Notes: generated by a model not told the origin, from the sequence alone. A stretch of 57,540 nucleotides of DNA from RGIG5579 sp045602025 (GCA_045602025.1 JAZSAT010000047.1:1-57540), one strand, 5' to 3'. Counted from the first letter of the stretch, positions 47,522 to 56,273 are shown. Translations and numbers: made by a program.

Positions 47522-49215
47522 GCTTTTTTACCTTTTAAATAATCAACATGGAGAAGCTCATGTGCTTTTCCTTTTATGATATCCTGATAAATGGTGGTCA
47601 TAACAGGATTTTCTTCACTTCTGCGAATGCTCAGAAGGCGATCTGCCTCGTAAAGACCCGCACTTCTTTCCTTGCAGCCGTCCTTACCTGCGTAAGGCTG
47701 ACCGCCGCCGTTGATACAGCCGCCGGGACAAGCCATGATCTCAATAAAGTCGAAATGCTCGCCCGCCTGTACTCTTTCCAAAACGCTCTCGGCATTGCCA
47801 AGTCCGCTGACTACAGCGATCTTCAGCTCCTTCTCACCGTAAGGAACGGTAAATTCCTTAATATCCTGATTGCCTCTCTGCCCTGCATTGGCAACGGTCA
47901 GAAGTGCGGCACGGCTCTTGTTGGAAACCACTCTGCGAAGAACGGCCTCGGTCACACCGCCGGTCACACCGAAAATAACGCCGGCACCGGAAATGGTACC
48001 CATGGGCATATCCACAGCTTCCGGCTCCAGATGATCAAACATAATACCGGATTCCTTGATCATAACGATCAATTCCTGGGTGGTGATGACTGCGTCCACA
48101 TTGGGACCGAGCTCGGTCTTGAACTCCTCGCGCTCTGCCTCGAACTTCTTACCGGTACAAGGCATCACGGCAACATGGAACATCTTTCTGGAGGACTTTT
48201 TGCTCTGATCCTTCAGAATGGAAGCCATCATCTGCATGGGGCTGCGACAGGTAGAAACATTGGGAAGAAATTCGGGGTGCTTCTTCTCGCAGAACTGAAC
48301 CCAACCGGGACAGCAGGAGGTAATGAGAGGCAGATTTTTGCCCTCCTCCAGACGGGAGAAGAATTCCTCGGACTCTTCCAGTACGGTCAGATCCGCACCG
48401 AAGGTGGTATCGTATACTTCATCAAAGCCCATACGGCGCAGTGCGGCAACGATCTTGCCGATCACATTTTCACCCTCGGGCATATTCAGCTCCTTGCCGA
48501 GGGCAACACGAACGGCGGGAGCGATCTGGACGGTGGTCTTCAGATCGGGATTGTCAATGGCGCGCCATACCTTATCGATATGGTTCTTCACCACAATGGC
48601 ACCGGTGGGACATACGGCAGCACACTGACCGCAGCCCACACAGGGAGACTCGGCAAGAGGCTTGCCGAAGGCAGTGCTGATGGTCATATTGGCACCTCTG
48701 TGTGCAAAATCGATGGCACCTACATGCTGGATCTCGTTACAAACTCTCACACAGTCGCCGCAAAGGATACATTTGCCGGCATCGCGGGAGATACAGGGAG
48801 AAGATTCATCATCGCCCTTGGTGGATTTTGCGCGGTTGGGGAAGCGAACGCCCTCAATATTGAAGCGCATTGCCAGATCCTGAAGCTTACACTTGTTATT
48901 ATTTTCACAAACGGTACAGTCTCTGCAGTGGTTGGCAAGAAGGAGCTCCAGAATGTTCTTACGGTAACGGCGAAGACGCTCGGTATTGGTCTTAACGCTT
49001 GCACCCGCCTTAGGAGGGGTAGAGCAAGCAGCGTCAAGTCCGCCCCACTCGTTTTCCACCATACACATACGGCAAGCACCGTAAACGGAAAGATCGGAGT
49101 GATAGCAGAAGGTGGGCATTTTAATGCCGATCTTGCGGCAAAGCTCCAGAATATTCTTTTCACCTTCAATTTCTACGGGGATCCCGTCAATGGTCATATA
49201 TTTCTTTTCGTTCAT
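47518..49215 (-). CDS. hydA: [FeFe] hydrogenase catalytic subunit HydA, electron-bifurcating type (group A)
   Basis: ATG 49215 follows AGGAGG; the longer open frame overlaps hydB. The 565-residue protein has a plant-type [2Fe-2S] domain (CYHSDLSVYGACRMC, C37-C51, and C64), the His-Cys3 4Fe-4S site HCRDCTVC...C (97-109), two 4Fe-4S sites (CILCGDCVRVC from 149; CVGCGQCAAVCP from 192) and the H-cluster motifs TSCCPGW (299-305), MPCTGKKFEAE (351-361) and EIMACPGGCINGGG (492-505). With HydB and HydC it oxidises NADH and reduced ferredoxin together to make H2. Confidence 0.95.
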   Translation of the reverse strand: MNEKKYMTIDGIPVEIEGEKNILELCRKIGIKMPTFCYHSDLSVYGACRMCMVENEWGGLDAACSTPPKAGASVKTNTERLRRYRKNILELLLANHCRDCTVCENNNKCKLQDLAMRFNIEGVRFPNRAKSTKGDDESSPCISRDAGKCILCGDCVRVCNEIQHVGAIDFAHRGANMTISTAFGKPLAESPCVGCGQCAAVCPTGAIVVKNHIDKVWRAIDNPDLKTTVQIAPAVRVALGKELNMPEGENVIGKIVAALRRMGFDEVYDTTFGADLTVLEESEEFFSRLEEGKNLPLITSCCPGWVQFCEKKHPEFLPNVSTCRSPMQMMASILKDQSKKSSRKMFHVAVMPCTGKKFEAEREEFKTELGPNVDAVITTQELIVMIKESGIMFDHLEPEAVDMPMGTISGAGVIFGVTGGVTEAVLRRVVSNKSRAALLTVANAGQRGNQDIKEFTVPYGEKELKIAVVSGLGNAESVLERVQAGEHFDFIEIMACPGGCINGGGQPYAGKDGCKERSAGLYEADRLLSIRRSEENPVMTTIYQDIIKGKAHELLHVDYLKGKKA

Positions 49216-49219
49216 TTTT

Positions 49220-51094
49220 TCATACCTCCTTGATTGCCTTAAAGGCGCAGGCACCGATACAGCTTCCGCACTTGATGCACTTTGTCTGATCGATAACGAA
49301 GGGTTCTTTGATCTTTCCGCTGATCGCGCCCACGGGGCAAACACGGGAACACTTACTGCAGCCCTTACACAAAGCGGGATCGATCACGATCTGCTTCAAT
49401 TTCTGGCAAGCACCTGCAGGGCATTTCTTATCGTAAATATGCGCTTCATATTCATCACGGAAATTGCGGATGGTGCTGACAACGGGAGAAGAAGCGGATT
49501 TTCCGAGACCGCAAAGTGCCGTTGCGGAAATGGTATCGGAAAGCTCAAGAAGCAGCTCGATATCGCCGTCTTTTCCCTCACCTGCAACGATTCTCTCCAG
49601 AATTTCCAGCATTCTCTTGGTACCCTCGCGGCAAGGAACGCACTTACCGCAGGATTCATTCTGGGTAAAGTTCATAAAGAAGCGGGCAACCTCTACCATA
49701 CAGGTATTGGAGTCCATAACCACAAGACCGCCGGAGCCGATCATGGCACCGACCTTCTTCAAGGTATCAAAGTCCAGAGGAAGATCCAGATGCTCTGCCG
49801 TCAGACAAGCACCGGAAGGACCGCCGATCTGTACTGCCTTGAATTCACCGTCGCCGCGCATACCGCCGCCGATATCAAAAATGATCTTGCGAAGGGTCGT
49901 TCCCATAGGAACCTCGATCAGACCGGTGTTCTTGATGTTACCGGTAAGAGCAAAGGCCTTGGTTCCGGGGCTCTTTTCGGTACCGTAGGTACGGAACCAC
50001 TCGGCGCCGTTTGTAATAATAGAAGCCACATTGGCATAGGTTTCTACATTGTTCAGACAGGTAGGCTTGTCAAAAAGACCCTGCTCTACCGTGCGGGGAG
50101 GCTTTACACGGGGGAAGCCGCGCTTGCCTTCGATGGAAGCGGTCAGAGCAGAACCCTCACCGCAAACGAATGCACCTGCGCCGCAGTTTACATGCATGTG
50201 GAAAGAGAAGGTAGTACCCAGGATGTTATCACCCAAAAGGCCCAGATCCTCTGCCTGAGAAATGGCATTCTTCAAGCGTTTTACTGCCAAGGGATACTCG
50301 GCACGAACATAAATATATCCTTCGGATGCGCCGCAGGCAACACCTGCGATCATCATACCCTCCAGCATTCTGTGGGGGTCGCCTTCCATAATGGAACGGT
50401 CCATAAAGGCACCGGGGCCACCCTCGTCGCCGTTACAAACGATGTATTTCGGCTGAACATTCTGGCGTTTTACCTGAGCCCATTTTCTGCCTGCGGGAAA
50501 TCCTCCGCCGCCTCTGCCGCGGAGCTCAGATTTGGAGATCTCATCCACGATCTGATCGCCGCTCATTTCAAACAAAGCCTTTTCAAAGGCACTGTAACCG
50601 CCGATGGCAATGTATTCACGGATGGAATCCGCATCGATCTTACCGCAATGGCCGAGAACCACACGGGTCTGCTGACGGTAGAAGGGGATCTGGGACTGCT
50701 CGCGATAAATTTCGCCGTCCTTCTTGTATACAAGGCGATCCACGCACTCGCCCTTTATGATGGTCTTTTCAATGATCTCTTCGCAGTCCTCGGGCTTTAC
50801 CTTGGTATAAAGCCAGCCCTGGGGCTCAAGTCGTACCAGAGGGCCCATTTCGCAAAAGCCGTGACAGCCGCTTTTCTTCAAAGCAAGACCGGGGCTGTGG
50901 GGCTCTTCGGCAAGACCGATCTCAACGGTGAGCTTTTTTTCCTCTGCCAATTCCTTCAATCTGTCGAAGATCTTCAGGGAACCGCCTGCAACGCAGCCGG
51001 TACCTGCGCAAACAATGATCTTCTTTTCCTGGGCAGCATATGCTTTTTCTGCCTCTTGTCTGTAAACGATAAATTCAGCTCCGTTATTCAGCAT
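49220..51094 (-). CDS. hydB: NADH-binding flavoprotein subunit HydB (NuoF-like)
   Basis: The 624-residue protein has an N-terminal [2Fe-2S] thioredoxin-like domain (CAGTGCVAGG, CHGFCEMGPLV), the NuoF core with GRGGGGFPAGRKW (NADH), CNGDEGGPGAFMDR (FMN) and ESCGKCVPCREGTKRM (4Fe-4S), and a C-terminal ferredoxin domain with CKGCSKCSRVCP and CIKCGSCIGAC. FMN here is the likely bifurcation site. ATG lies eight bases after GGAGGAG and inside the end of hydC (11-base overlap); hydA follows after four bases. The order hydC-hydB-hydA is the usual one. Confidence 0.95.
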   Translation of the reverse strand: MLNNGAEFIVYRQEAEKAYAAQEKKIIVCAGTGCVAGGSLKIFDRLKELAEEKKLTVEIGLAEEPHSPGLALKKSGCHGFCEMGPLVRLEPQGWLYTKVKPEDCEEIIEKTIIKGECVDRLVYKKDGEIYREQSQIPFYRQQTRVVLGHCGKIDADSIREYIAIGGYSAFEKALFEMSGDQIVDEISKSELRGRGGGGFPAGRKWAQVKRQNVQPKYIVCNGDEGGPGAFMDRSIMEGDPHRMLEGMMIAGVACGASEGYIYVRAEYPLAVKRLKNAISQAEDLGLLGDNILGTTFSFHMHVNCGAGAFVCGEGSALTASIEGKRGFPRVKPPRTVEQGLFDKPTCLNNVETYANVASIITNGAEWFRTYGTEKSPGTKAFALTGNIKNTGLIEVPMGTTLRKIIFDIGGGMRGDGEFKAVQIGGPSGACLTAEHLDLPLDFDTLKKVGAMIGSGGLVVMDSNTCMVEVARFFMNFTQNESCGKCVPCREGTKRMLEILERIVAGEGKDGDIELLLELSDTISATALCGLGKSASSPVVSTIRNFRDEYEAHIYDKKCPAGACQKLKQIVIDPALCKGCSKCSRVCPVGAISGKIKEPFVIDQTKCIKCGSCIGACAFKAIKEV

Positions 51095-51572
51095 CGCCGA
51101 TCTCCTCCTTGAGTTTCTTCAAAAGTTCAACTGCCTTATCGGGGGTCATTTCCGCATGAACCACATCGTTCACGGTAAGCACGGGCGCAAGACCGCAGGC
51201 ACCCAGGCAAGATACGGTCTCAACGGTGAAGTTCAGATCGTCGGTAGTCTTCTTTTTCTCGGAAAGGCCAAGCTCACTGCGAAGCTTTTCCAGGATCGGA
51301 ATGGACTTTCTTACATGGCACGCGGTACCGTCGCAAATTTTAATAACATATTTTCCCTTAGGCTCCAAGGAAAAATTCTCGTAGAAGGTAGCGATACTGT
51401 AAATTCTCGCCTCGCTCATGTTCAATTTTTCGGAAAGAACGGGGAATACTTCTCTGGGGAGGTAGTGATAAACCTCCTGGATCTCCTGCAAAATAGAGAT
51501 GATCGCTTCCTTTTTATAACCACTCTGTTCCACAATGGTATCCACTGCACTAAGATCAAGTTTTACTGCCAT
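51084..51572 (-). CDS. hydC: NuoE-like subunit HydC
   Basis: ATG 51572 follows AAGGAG by ten bases; the longer frame runs through the ribosome binding site. The 162-residue protein has the NuoE helical N-terminus (AIISILQEIQEVYHYLPREVF) and the [2Fe-2S] domain with CDGTACHVRKS and CLGACGLAPV. It is the electron-transfer subunit of the trimeric bifurcating hydrogenase. Confidence 0.94.
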   Translation of the reverse strand: MAVKLDLSAVDTIVEQSGYKKEAIISILQEIQEVYHYLPREVFPVLSEKLNMSEARIYSIATFYENFSLEPKGKYVIKICDGTACHVRKSIPILEKLRSELGLSEKKKTTDDLNFTVETVSCLGACGLAPVLTVNDVVHAEMTPDKAVELLKKLKEEIGDAE

Positions 51573-51595
51573 TTGTGTTTTTCTCCTTTTCAACC

Positions 51596-51838
51596 TTATT
51601 TTACAAAACTCAACACATTTTCTTCAAAAAAAGCATCTACCGTATCGGGAGAAACGGAATAAAATTCTTCTCCCACCGTCACGCAAACGCCCTGCTGGCA
51701 TTTTCCGAGACAAAAGGTACCTGCAAGCTCTACCTTGTCACCCAGTTCATGCTCACGGATCAGATCCTGAAGCTTTTCCACCACCTGGCGGGAACCCTTG
51801 ATGTGGCAGGAAGAACCGATACAAACCGTAATTTTCAT
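51596..51838 (-). CDS. Thioredoxin-like [2Fe-2S] ferredoxin (paralogue 3)
   Basis: The 80-residue protein has CIGSSCHIKG (residues 6-15) and FCLGKCQQGVCV (42-53). It resembles paralogues 1 and 2 along its whole length, including the C-terminal FFEENVLSF. The start overlaps the kinase-like gene by four bases (ATGA); hydC starts 24 bases after its stop. Confidence 0.88.
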   Translation of the reverse strand: MKITVCIGSSCHIKGSRQVVEKLQDLIREHELGDKVELAGTFCLGKCQQGVCVTVGEEFYSVSPDTVDAFFEENVLSFVK

Positions 51839-52596
51839 TTTGTTTCTCCTTTATTTTCAACAGATTTTATATAAGGCAAAAGTGCCTTTCTCTCCGCCTC
51901 CTTGGCGAAATTCATCAAAAAGACAGCGGCATAAGGGATCCACTCCTCTATGGCACCGCCTTTGTTCTGCGTTTTTTCCGAATACGCCTTGTGATATGCC
52001 GTTGCCGTCTTCTCTCCCATGCGGATCTTCAAAAGAAGGTATGTAATGGCGGCATCTGCCAGAGGATCACCCGAGAAGGCCGAGGCCCAATCGATCACAG
52101 TCGGTTTTTTATCTTCACCGATGATGATGTTGGAGGGGACAAAATCTCCGTGGCAAAGAACGGAAGAAAAGGACTTCTTTTCCAGGCCCTTTTGAAGTTT
52201 TTCCTTCAAATCCTTATCCAAAGGAACTTTTTCTATGGCATCGAAAAACAGATCCTTCATTTTGCTCATGGAATCGAGCTTTGTCTGATGGATCTTTGCC
52301 TGAAGCTCTGCAAAAAGCGAGATCTGTGCCCCAAGTGCTTCCGGTTCCTCCTCCATCCACTGAAGAAGCGTTTTTCCCTTGACAAAATCATACACGATCG
52401 CAAAGTTCCGATCGTGGCGGATCACCTCAAGAACCCTCGGAACAAAATCGAGCTTTTCCTCTACCTTGGCGTGGTTCAACGCCTCGCTAAAGATGTTCTT
52501 CTTGGAAAACTCCGGTGAAAATATCTTCACACAGCGTTTGCCGTCGCGAAACACGGTCTTGTTGTTTCTGACCGCAATAACTCGGTCCAGTTTCAT
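51835..52596 (-). CDS. Aminoglycoside phosphotransferase/choline-kinase-like protein
   Basis: ATG 52596 is chosen near AAGGAGCGAGGG; the longer frame is upstream non-coding. The 253-residue protein has a kinase-like fold with FRDGKRCVKIF (phosphate-binding lysine), VYDFVKGKTLLQW (hinge) and the catalytic pair VLCHGDFVPSNIII and PTVIDWASAFSGDP. It should phosphorylate a small molecule; homologues act on aminoglycosides, choline, sugars or glycated lysines. It is the first gene of the hydrogenase operon and translationally coupled to a ferredoxin, a combination I cannot explain. Confidence 0.85.
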   Translation of the reverse strand: MKLDRVIAVRNNKTVFRDGKRCVKIFSPEFSKKNIFSEALNHAKVEEKLDFVPRVLEVIRHDRNFAIVYDFVKGKTLLQWMEEEPEALGAQISLFAELQAKIHQTKLDSMSKMKDLFFDAIEKVPLDKDLKEKLQKGLEKKSFSSVLCHGDFVPSNIIIGEDKKPTVIDWASAFSGDPLADAAITYLLLKIRMGEKTATAYHKAYSEKTQNKGGAIEEWIPYAAVFLMNFAKEAERKALLPYIKSVENKGETK

Positions 52597-52673
52597 TCCC
52601 TCGCTCCTTTCCCTAAAGAATGCCCAAAACATATCAAAAAAGATAAATCGATACTAAACCTTATATATTTTAA

Positions 52674-52702
52674 TATATATCCCTTTGTTTGAGAAGAAAC
52701 AA
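52674..52702 (-). promoter_or_regulatory. Promoter of the hydrogenase operon with Rex-like palindrome
   Basis: On the minus strand TTGTTT (52702-52697), 17 bases, TATATA (52679-52674). The segment 52685-52702 reads TTGTTTGAGAAGAAACAA on either strand orientation, keeping the TTGT...ACAA ends and 18-base length of Rex operators but not the inner AA/TT. It overlaps the -35 box, as expected for a repressor site. An extra AT-rich near-palindrome (52661-52680) follows. Confidence 0.45.
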
Positions 52703-52741
52703 AAAAGTATCATCCTATATAAATTTCAATATAAAAAGCAC

Positions 52742-52772
52742 AAAAAACACCGATTTTTCAATCGGTGTTTTT
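52742..52772 (-). terminator. Terminator of the nfnAB operon
   Basis: AAAAACACCGATT pairs with AATCGGTGTTTTT around TTTC, about 30 bases after the nfnB stop. Confidence 0.92.
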
Positions 52773-52800
52773 CAAAAATATGTTTTTTGCTGTTTTTTCT

Positions 52801-54216
52801 TTATTTTACCAAAAGCTCAGCAATGGCCTTTGCAGCGGTTTTACCTGCGCCCATAGCAGAGATTACGGTTGCGGCACCGGTAACGGCATCGCCGCCTGCA
52901 AATACAGCTTCTCTTGAGGTCAGGCCCTCCTCCGTTACGATAATACCGCCGCGGGAATTGACTTCAAGACCCTCGGTGGTGTCTTTAATGAGGGGGTTAG
53001 GGCTGGTTCCGATGGACATGATCACAGCATCCACATCCAGAACAAATTCACTGCCTTCTACGGGCAGGGGTCTGCGGCGTCCTCTTTCATCAGGCTCGCC
53101 AAGCTCCATCTTGATGCATTTCATACCCGTAACGAATCCGTTTTTGGGATCTCTCGGATCCTCGGGATTCTGATAGCCAAGGATCTCCACGGGGTTGTTG
53201 AGAAGGCGGAAGTCGATTCCCTCTTCAATAGCATGCTCTACCTCTTCTCTTCTTGCGGGAAGCTCTTCCATAGAGCGGCGGTATACCACATATACCTTTT
53301 CCGCACCGAGTCTGAGGGCTGTTCTTGCAGCGTCCATAGCAACGTTACCGCCGCCTACCACTGCTACCTTGCCGCCCTTCATAACGGGGGTGTCGGGGCT
53401 TTCCTTATATGCCTTCATCAGATTGCTTCTGGTAAGATACTCATTGGCGGAATAAACGCCCTTCAGGCTTTCGCCGGGGATTCCCATAAAGTTGGGAAGT
53501 CCTGCACCGGATCCCACAAAAACTGCCTCGAAGCCCATATCAAACAGCTCGTCAATGGTCAGGGTCTTGCCGATGACCACATTGGTTTCCACCTTAACGC
53601 CAAGGTTTTTCAGACCCTCCACTTCCTTTGCCACGATGGCCTTGGGAAGACGAAATTCCGGAATGCCGTATACCAAAACGCCGCCTGCGGTATGGAGTGC
53701 TTCAAATACAGTTACCTCAAAGCCCTTCTTTGCAAGATCTCCCGCACAGGTAAGGCCGGAGGGGCCGGAGCCTACAACAGCTACCTTATGTCCGTTGGAG
53801 GAGGGCTTTTCAGCTGTTTCGGATGCAAAGGTGTTGTGCCAATCGGCAACAAATCTCTCAAGTCTTCCGATTCCCACGGACTCACCCTTTACGCCGCGAA
53901 CACATTTGGATTCGCACTGGGTCTCCTGAGGGCAAACTCTTCCGCAAACTGCGGGAAGAGAGGAGGTCTTTGCAATGATCTGGTAAGCCTCTTCAAATTC
54001 ACCCTCCTTGATCTTTGCGATAAAGGCGGGAATGTGGATATTTACGGGACAGCCGCTGACACAGGGCATATTCTTGCATTCCAGGCATCTTTTTGCCTCT
54101 TCGATGGCCATCTCTTCCGTATAGCCCAAAGCAACTTCTTCAAAATTGTGTGCTCTTACCTTGGGGTCCTGGCTGGGCATGGGGCATCTGGTAGGAGTCA
54201 TATTTGCTTTTGCCAT
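52801..54216 (-). CDS. nfnB: NfnB, NADPH-binding subunit of NADH-dependent ferredoxin:NADP+ oxidoreductase (GltD-like)
   Basis: The 471-residue protein has an N-terminal double 4Fe-4S domain (CLECKNMPCVSGCPVN; CGRVCPQETQCESKC), an FAD Rossmann motif VVGSGPSGLTCAGDL, an NADPH motif VVGGGNVAMDAARTALR with YRRSMEELPARREEV, and a closing FAD segment FAGGDAVTGAATVISAMGAGK. The same fold serves as glutamate synthase small subunit, but pairing with the upstream NfnA gene marks it as Nfn. It interconverts NADPH with NADH plus reduced ferredoxin. ATG shares a base with the nfnA stop (TAATG) and follows GGAGG. Confidence 0.93.
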   Translation of the reverse strand: MAKANMTPTRCPMPSQDPKVRAHNFEEVALGYTEEMAIEEAKRCLECKNMPCVSGCPVNIHIPAFIAKIKEGEFEEAYQIIAKTSSLPAVCGRVCPQETQCESKCVRGVKGESVGIGRLERFVADWHNTFASETAEKPSSNGHKVAVVGSGPSGLTCAGDLAKKGFEVTVFEALHTAGGVLVYGIPEFRLPKAIVAKEVEGLKNLGVKVETNVVIGKTLTIDELFDMGFEAVFVGSGAGLPNFMGIPGESLKGVYSANEYLTRSNLMKAYKESPDTPVMKGGKVAVVGGGNVAMDAARTALRLGAEKVYVVYRRSMEELPARREEVEHAIEEGIDFRLLNNPVEILGYQNPEDPRDPKNGFVTGMKCIKMELGEPDERGRRRPLPVEGSEFVLDVDAVIMSIGTSPNPLIKDTTEGLEVNSRGGIIVTEEGLTSREAVFAGGDAVTGAATVISAMGAGKTAAKAIAELLVK

Positions 54217-55070
54217 TATTTTGCCTCCTTTTTAAACAGATTACAGGTGTTTTCATAAGCGTGGCGTTCAAAATCGCCGTACATTCTGCCGCGGCTCATA
54301 GCCTCGTCAAAATCGATCTCATATCCGTTGAAATCAGGGCCGTCTACACAGGCGAATTTTGTAACCTTTTTGCCGTCCTGATTGAGGGTAAGTCTGCAGC
54401 CGCCGCACATACCGGTGCCGTCGATCATAATGGGGTTCATGGAAACGGTAACAGGCACGCCGAAGGGCTTTGCGGTCAGTACCACAAATTTCATCATAAT
54501 AAGGGGACCGATGGTAATGATCATATCAAACTTTTCACCGCTCTCCAGCATTTCCTTCAAGGGAACGGTAACATTGCCGTGCTCGCCGTAGGAGCCGTCA
54601 TCGGTCATAACACGCATATTCTTGGAGCAAACGCGGAACTCGTCCTCCAGGATCAGAAGATCCTTGTTTCTGAATCCGATGATGCTGGTAACCTCTGCTC
54701 CCAATTCATGAAGCTTTTCTACAATGGGAAGGGCAATGGCGCAGCCTACACCGCCGCCTACCACGCACACCTTTTTCAGCCCCTTCAGGTGGGTTGCCAC
54801 ACCGAGAGGACCTACAAAGTCCTGAATATACTCCCCTTCCTTCTTTTCGGAGAGCTTTTTGGTGGTTCCGCCCACGATCTGGAAAATAATTTTCACAGTG
54901 CCCTTTTCGGGGTCGGTTCCTGCTACGGTCAGGGGGATTCTTTCTCCCTCTTCATCCACTCTCAGAATGATAAACTGTCCCGGCTGAGCCTTCTTTGCTA
55001 CCAGGGGAGATTCGATCTGCAGCTGTACCACAGTGGGGTTCAGCTCTTTTCTTTCGATGATCTTATACAT
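54216..55070 (-). CDS. nfnA: NfnA, FAD/[2Fe-2S] NADH-binding subunit of Nfn
   Basis: ATG 55070 (MYKIIERKEL) follows AAAGGCG and is the usual start; the longer frame adds nine upstream codons. The 284-residue protein has the FAD domain (PGQFIILRVDEEGERIPLTVA), the NAD domain (VCVVGGGVGCAIALPI) and the [2Fe-2S] site with GTGMCGGCRLTL and FACVDGPDF. It resembles dihydroorotate dehydrogenase electron-transfer subunits, but its partner nfnB gives the assignment. Together they form the bifurcating transhydrogenase. Confidence 0.93.
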   Translation of the reverse strand: MYKIIERKELNPTVVQLQIESPLVAKKAQPGQFIILRVDEEGERIPLTVAGTDPEKGTVKIIFQIVGGTTKKLSEKKEGEYIQDFVGPLGVATHLKGLKKVCVVGGGVGCAIALPIVEKLHELGAEVTSIIGFRNKDLLILEDEFRVCSKNMRVMTDDGSYGEHGNVTVPLKEMLESGEKFDMIITIGPLIMMKFVVLTAKPFGVPVTVSMNPIMIDGTGMCGGCRLTLNQDGKKVTKFACVDGPDFNGYEIDFDEAMSRGRMYGDFERHAYENTCNLFKKEAK

Positions 55071-55153
55071 TTTTTTCGCCTTTCTGTGGATAACCACGGA
55101 TTTATGTCACCGTCTTTTCATTTTCACGGCACACTTCCTCATTTTACAGATTC

Positions 55154-55182
55154 AGTATACTACAAAAATCCCCTCAAAGCAA
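55154..55182 (-). promoter_or_regulatory. Promoter of nfnAB
   Basis: On the minus strand TTGCTT (55182-55177), 17 bases, TATACT (55159-55154). No Rex-like palindrome is visible here. The rest of 55071-55291 shows nothing further. Confidence 0.75.
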
Positions 55183-55291
55183 GAATTATTTTTTATACAT
55201 CCTTATCCCAAGGGATATAGTTCGGGCAAAAAAATCCTTCAAAATAAAAAATTCCTTCCTTAAAAAATATGGCTCTGTTCAATAGCATAAG

Positions 55292-55322
55292 AAAAACCAC
55301 GATGAAATCCATCGTGGTTTTT
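55292..55322 (-). terminator. Terminator of the DUF554 gene
   Basis: AAAAACCACGATG pairs with CATCGTGGTTTTT around AAATC. It lies 37 bases past the stop of the DUF554 gene. Confidence 0.88.
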
Positions 55323-55358
55323 GTCATCCTTGTGAGAAGCTCTCCTCCGAACTCTTTT

Positions 55359-56090
55359 TTATCCAATCATCTCCACAGGCAAAAAAGCCAGAGCTACCGC
55401 AAAAACGATCGCCGGCAAAAGATTTGCCACACGGATCTTTTTCCCGAACACAAGGTTAATCCCTACACAGAAAATGAGGATATTCCCCACCACCGAAAGG
55501 TGCAAAAGTGCCGTTTCTGTCATAATAGGGCGGATCAAAACGGAAAGGCAGGTCACACCGCCCTGAAGGATCCCAACAGGAATGGCAGAGAAGATCGTCC
55601 CCTTTCCGAGAGACGCCGCCATCACCATAATGATGATAAAATCCAGAATCGCCTTGGTCACAAGCACGGTCAAGTCCCCGTACAGTCCGTCGTTAATGGA
55701 TCCTACAATGGCCATAGCACCGATACACACCGTAAAGGACGCGCTTAAAAAGCCTTCAATAAATTTGTTGTCTCCCGTGCTGCGGGTCTTCTCCCTGAGC
55801 CATGTGCCAAAACGCTCAAAAGCCCCTTCAATGTTGATCACTTCTCCCAAAACTGCCCCAAGGCAAAGAGAAATGATGATCAAAAAAGCCCCTCCGGAAG
55901 AGATTTTGCCGTCTCTGACCGTAAGCATCCCCTCAAGAGCTCCCGCCGCCCCGATAAAGATCACCGCAAGCCCGCAGGCCTTACACAAGGTATCCCGATG
56001 CCGCTCACCGAGCATCTTCCCGAATACCATCCCGAAAATACCGCCCAAAATAATAGCGGCCACATTGATCACCGTACCAAGTCCGTACAT
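55359..56090 (-). CDS. DUF554 family membrane protein
   Basis: The 243-residue protein has seven or so hydrophobic segments. The N-terminal GLGTVINVAAIILGGIFGMVFG, the GLAVIFIGAAGALEGM and the later KFIEGFLSASFTVCIGAMAIVGSINDG are diagnostic of the DUF554 family (YdfK/YqgA). The function is unknown; transport is often assumed. The gene is alone between its own promoter and terminator. Confidence 0.93.
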   Translation of the reverse strand: MYGLGTVINVAAIILGGIFGMVFGKMLGERHRDTLCKACGLAVIFIGAAGALEGMLTVRDGKISSGGAFLIIISLCLGAVLGEVINIEGAFERFGTWLREKTRSTGDNKFIEGFLSASFTVCIGAMAIVGSINDGLYGDLTVLVTKAILDFIIIMVMAASLGKGTIFSAIPVGILQGGVTCLSVLIRPIMTETALLHLSVVGNILIFCVGINLVFGKKIRVANLLPAIVFAVALAFLPVEMIG

Positions 56091-56129
56091 CGCTTCCGTT
56101 TTTCCTTTCCACTTTCAAACACTTCCCAA

Positions 56130-56158
56130 ATTGTACCACACCCAAACGCCTTTTTCAA
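56130..56158 (-). promoter_or_regulatory. Promoter of the DUF554 gene
   Basis: On the minus strand TTGAAA (56158-56153), 17 bases, TACAAT (56135-56130). Confidence 0.8.
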
Positions 56159-56209
56159 CCAAAACCGCGCAAATCAAAAAACATTCTTTCGAAAAACCTT
56201 TACAAGAAA

Positions 56210-56234
56210 AAAAGCCGCACCTTGTGCGGCTTTT
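56210..56234 (-). terminator. Terminator of the GH43 gene
   Basis: AAAAGCCGCAC pairs with GTGCGGCTTTT around CTT, followed by further T on the minus strand, 40 bases after the GH43 stop. Confidence 0.88.
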
Positions 56235-56273
56235 CTTTATTTTATATTCTATTTGGCAGGGGAAGAGGAAATA

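Noticed and set aside
49216..49344. N-terminal extension of HydA
   Set aside because: It overlaps the end of hydB in another frame; the AGGAGG-preceded ATG at 49215 matches the usual HydA start.
47548..51112. Very long plus-strand open frames opposite hydA and hydB (561 and 666 codons)
   Set aside because: They lie wholly opposite clearly recognised hydrogenase genes and have no family resemblance; the biased codon use of the real genes keeps this frame open.
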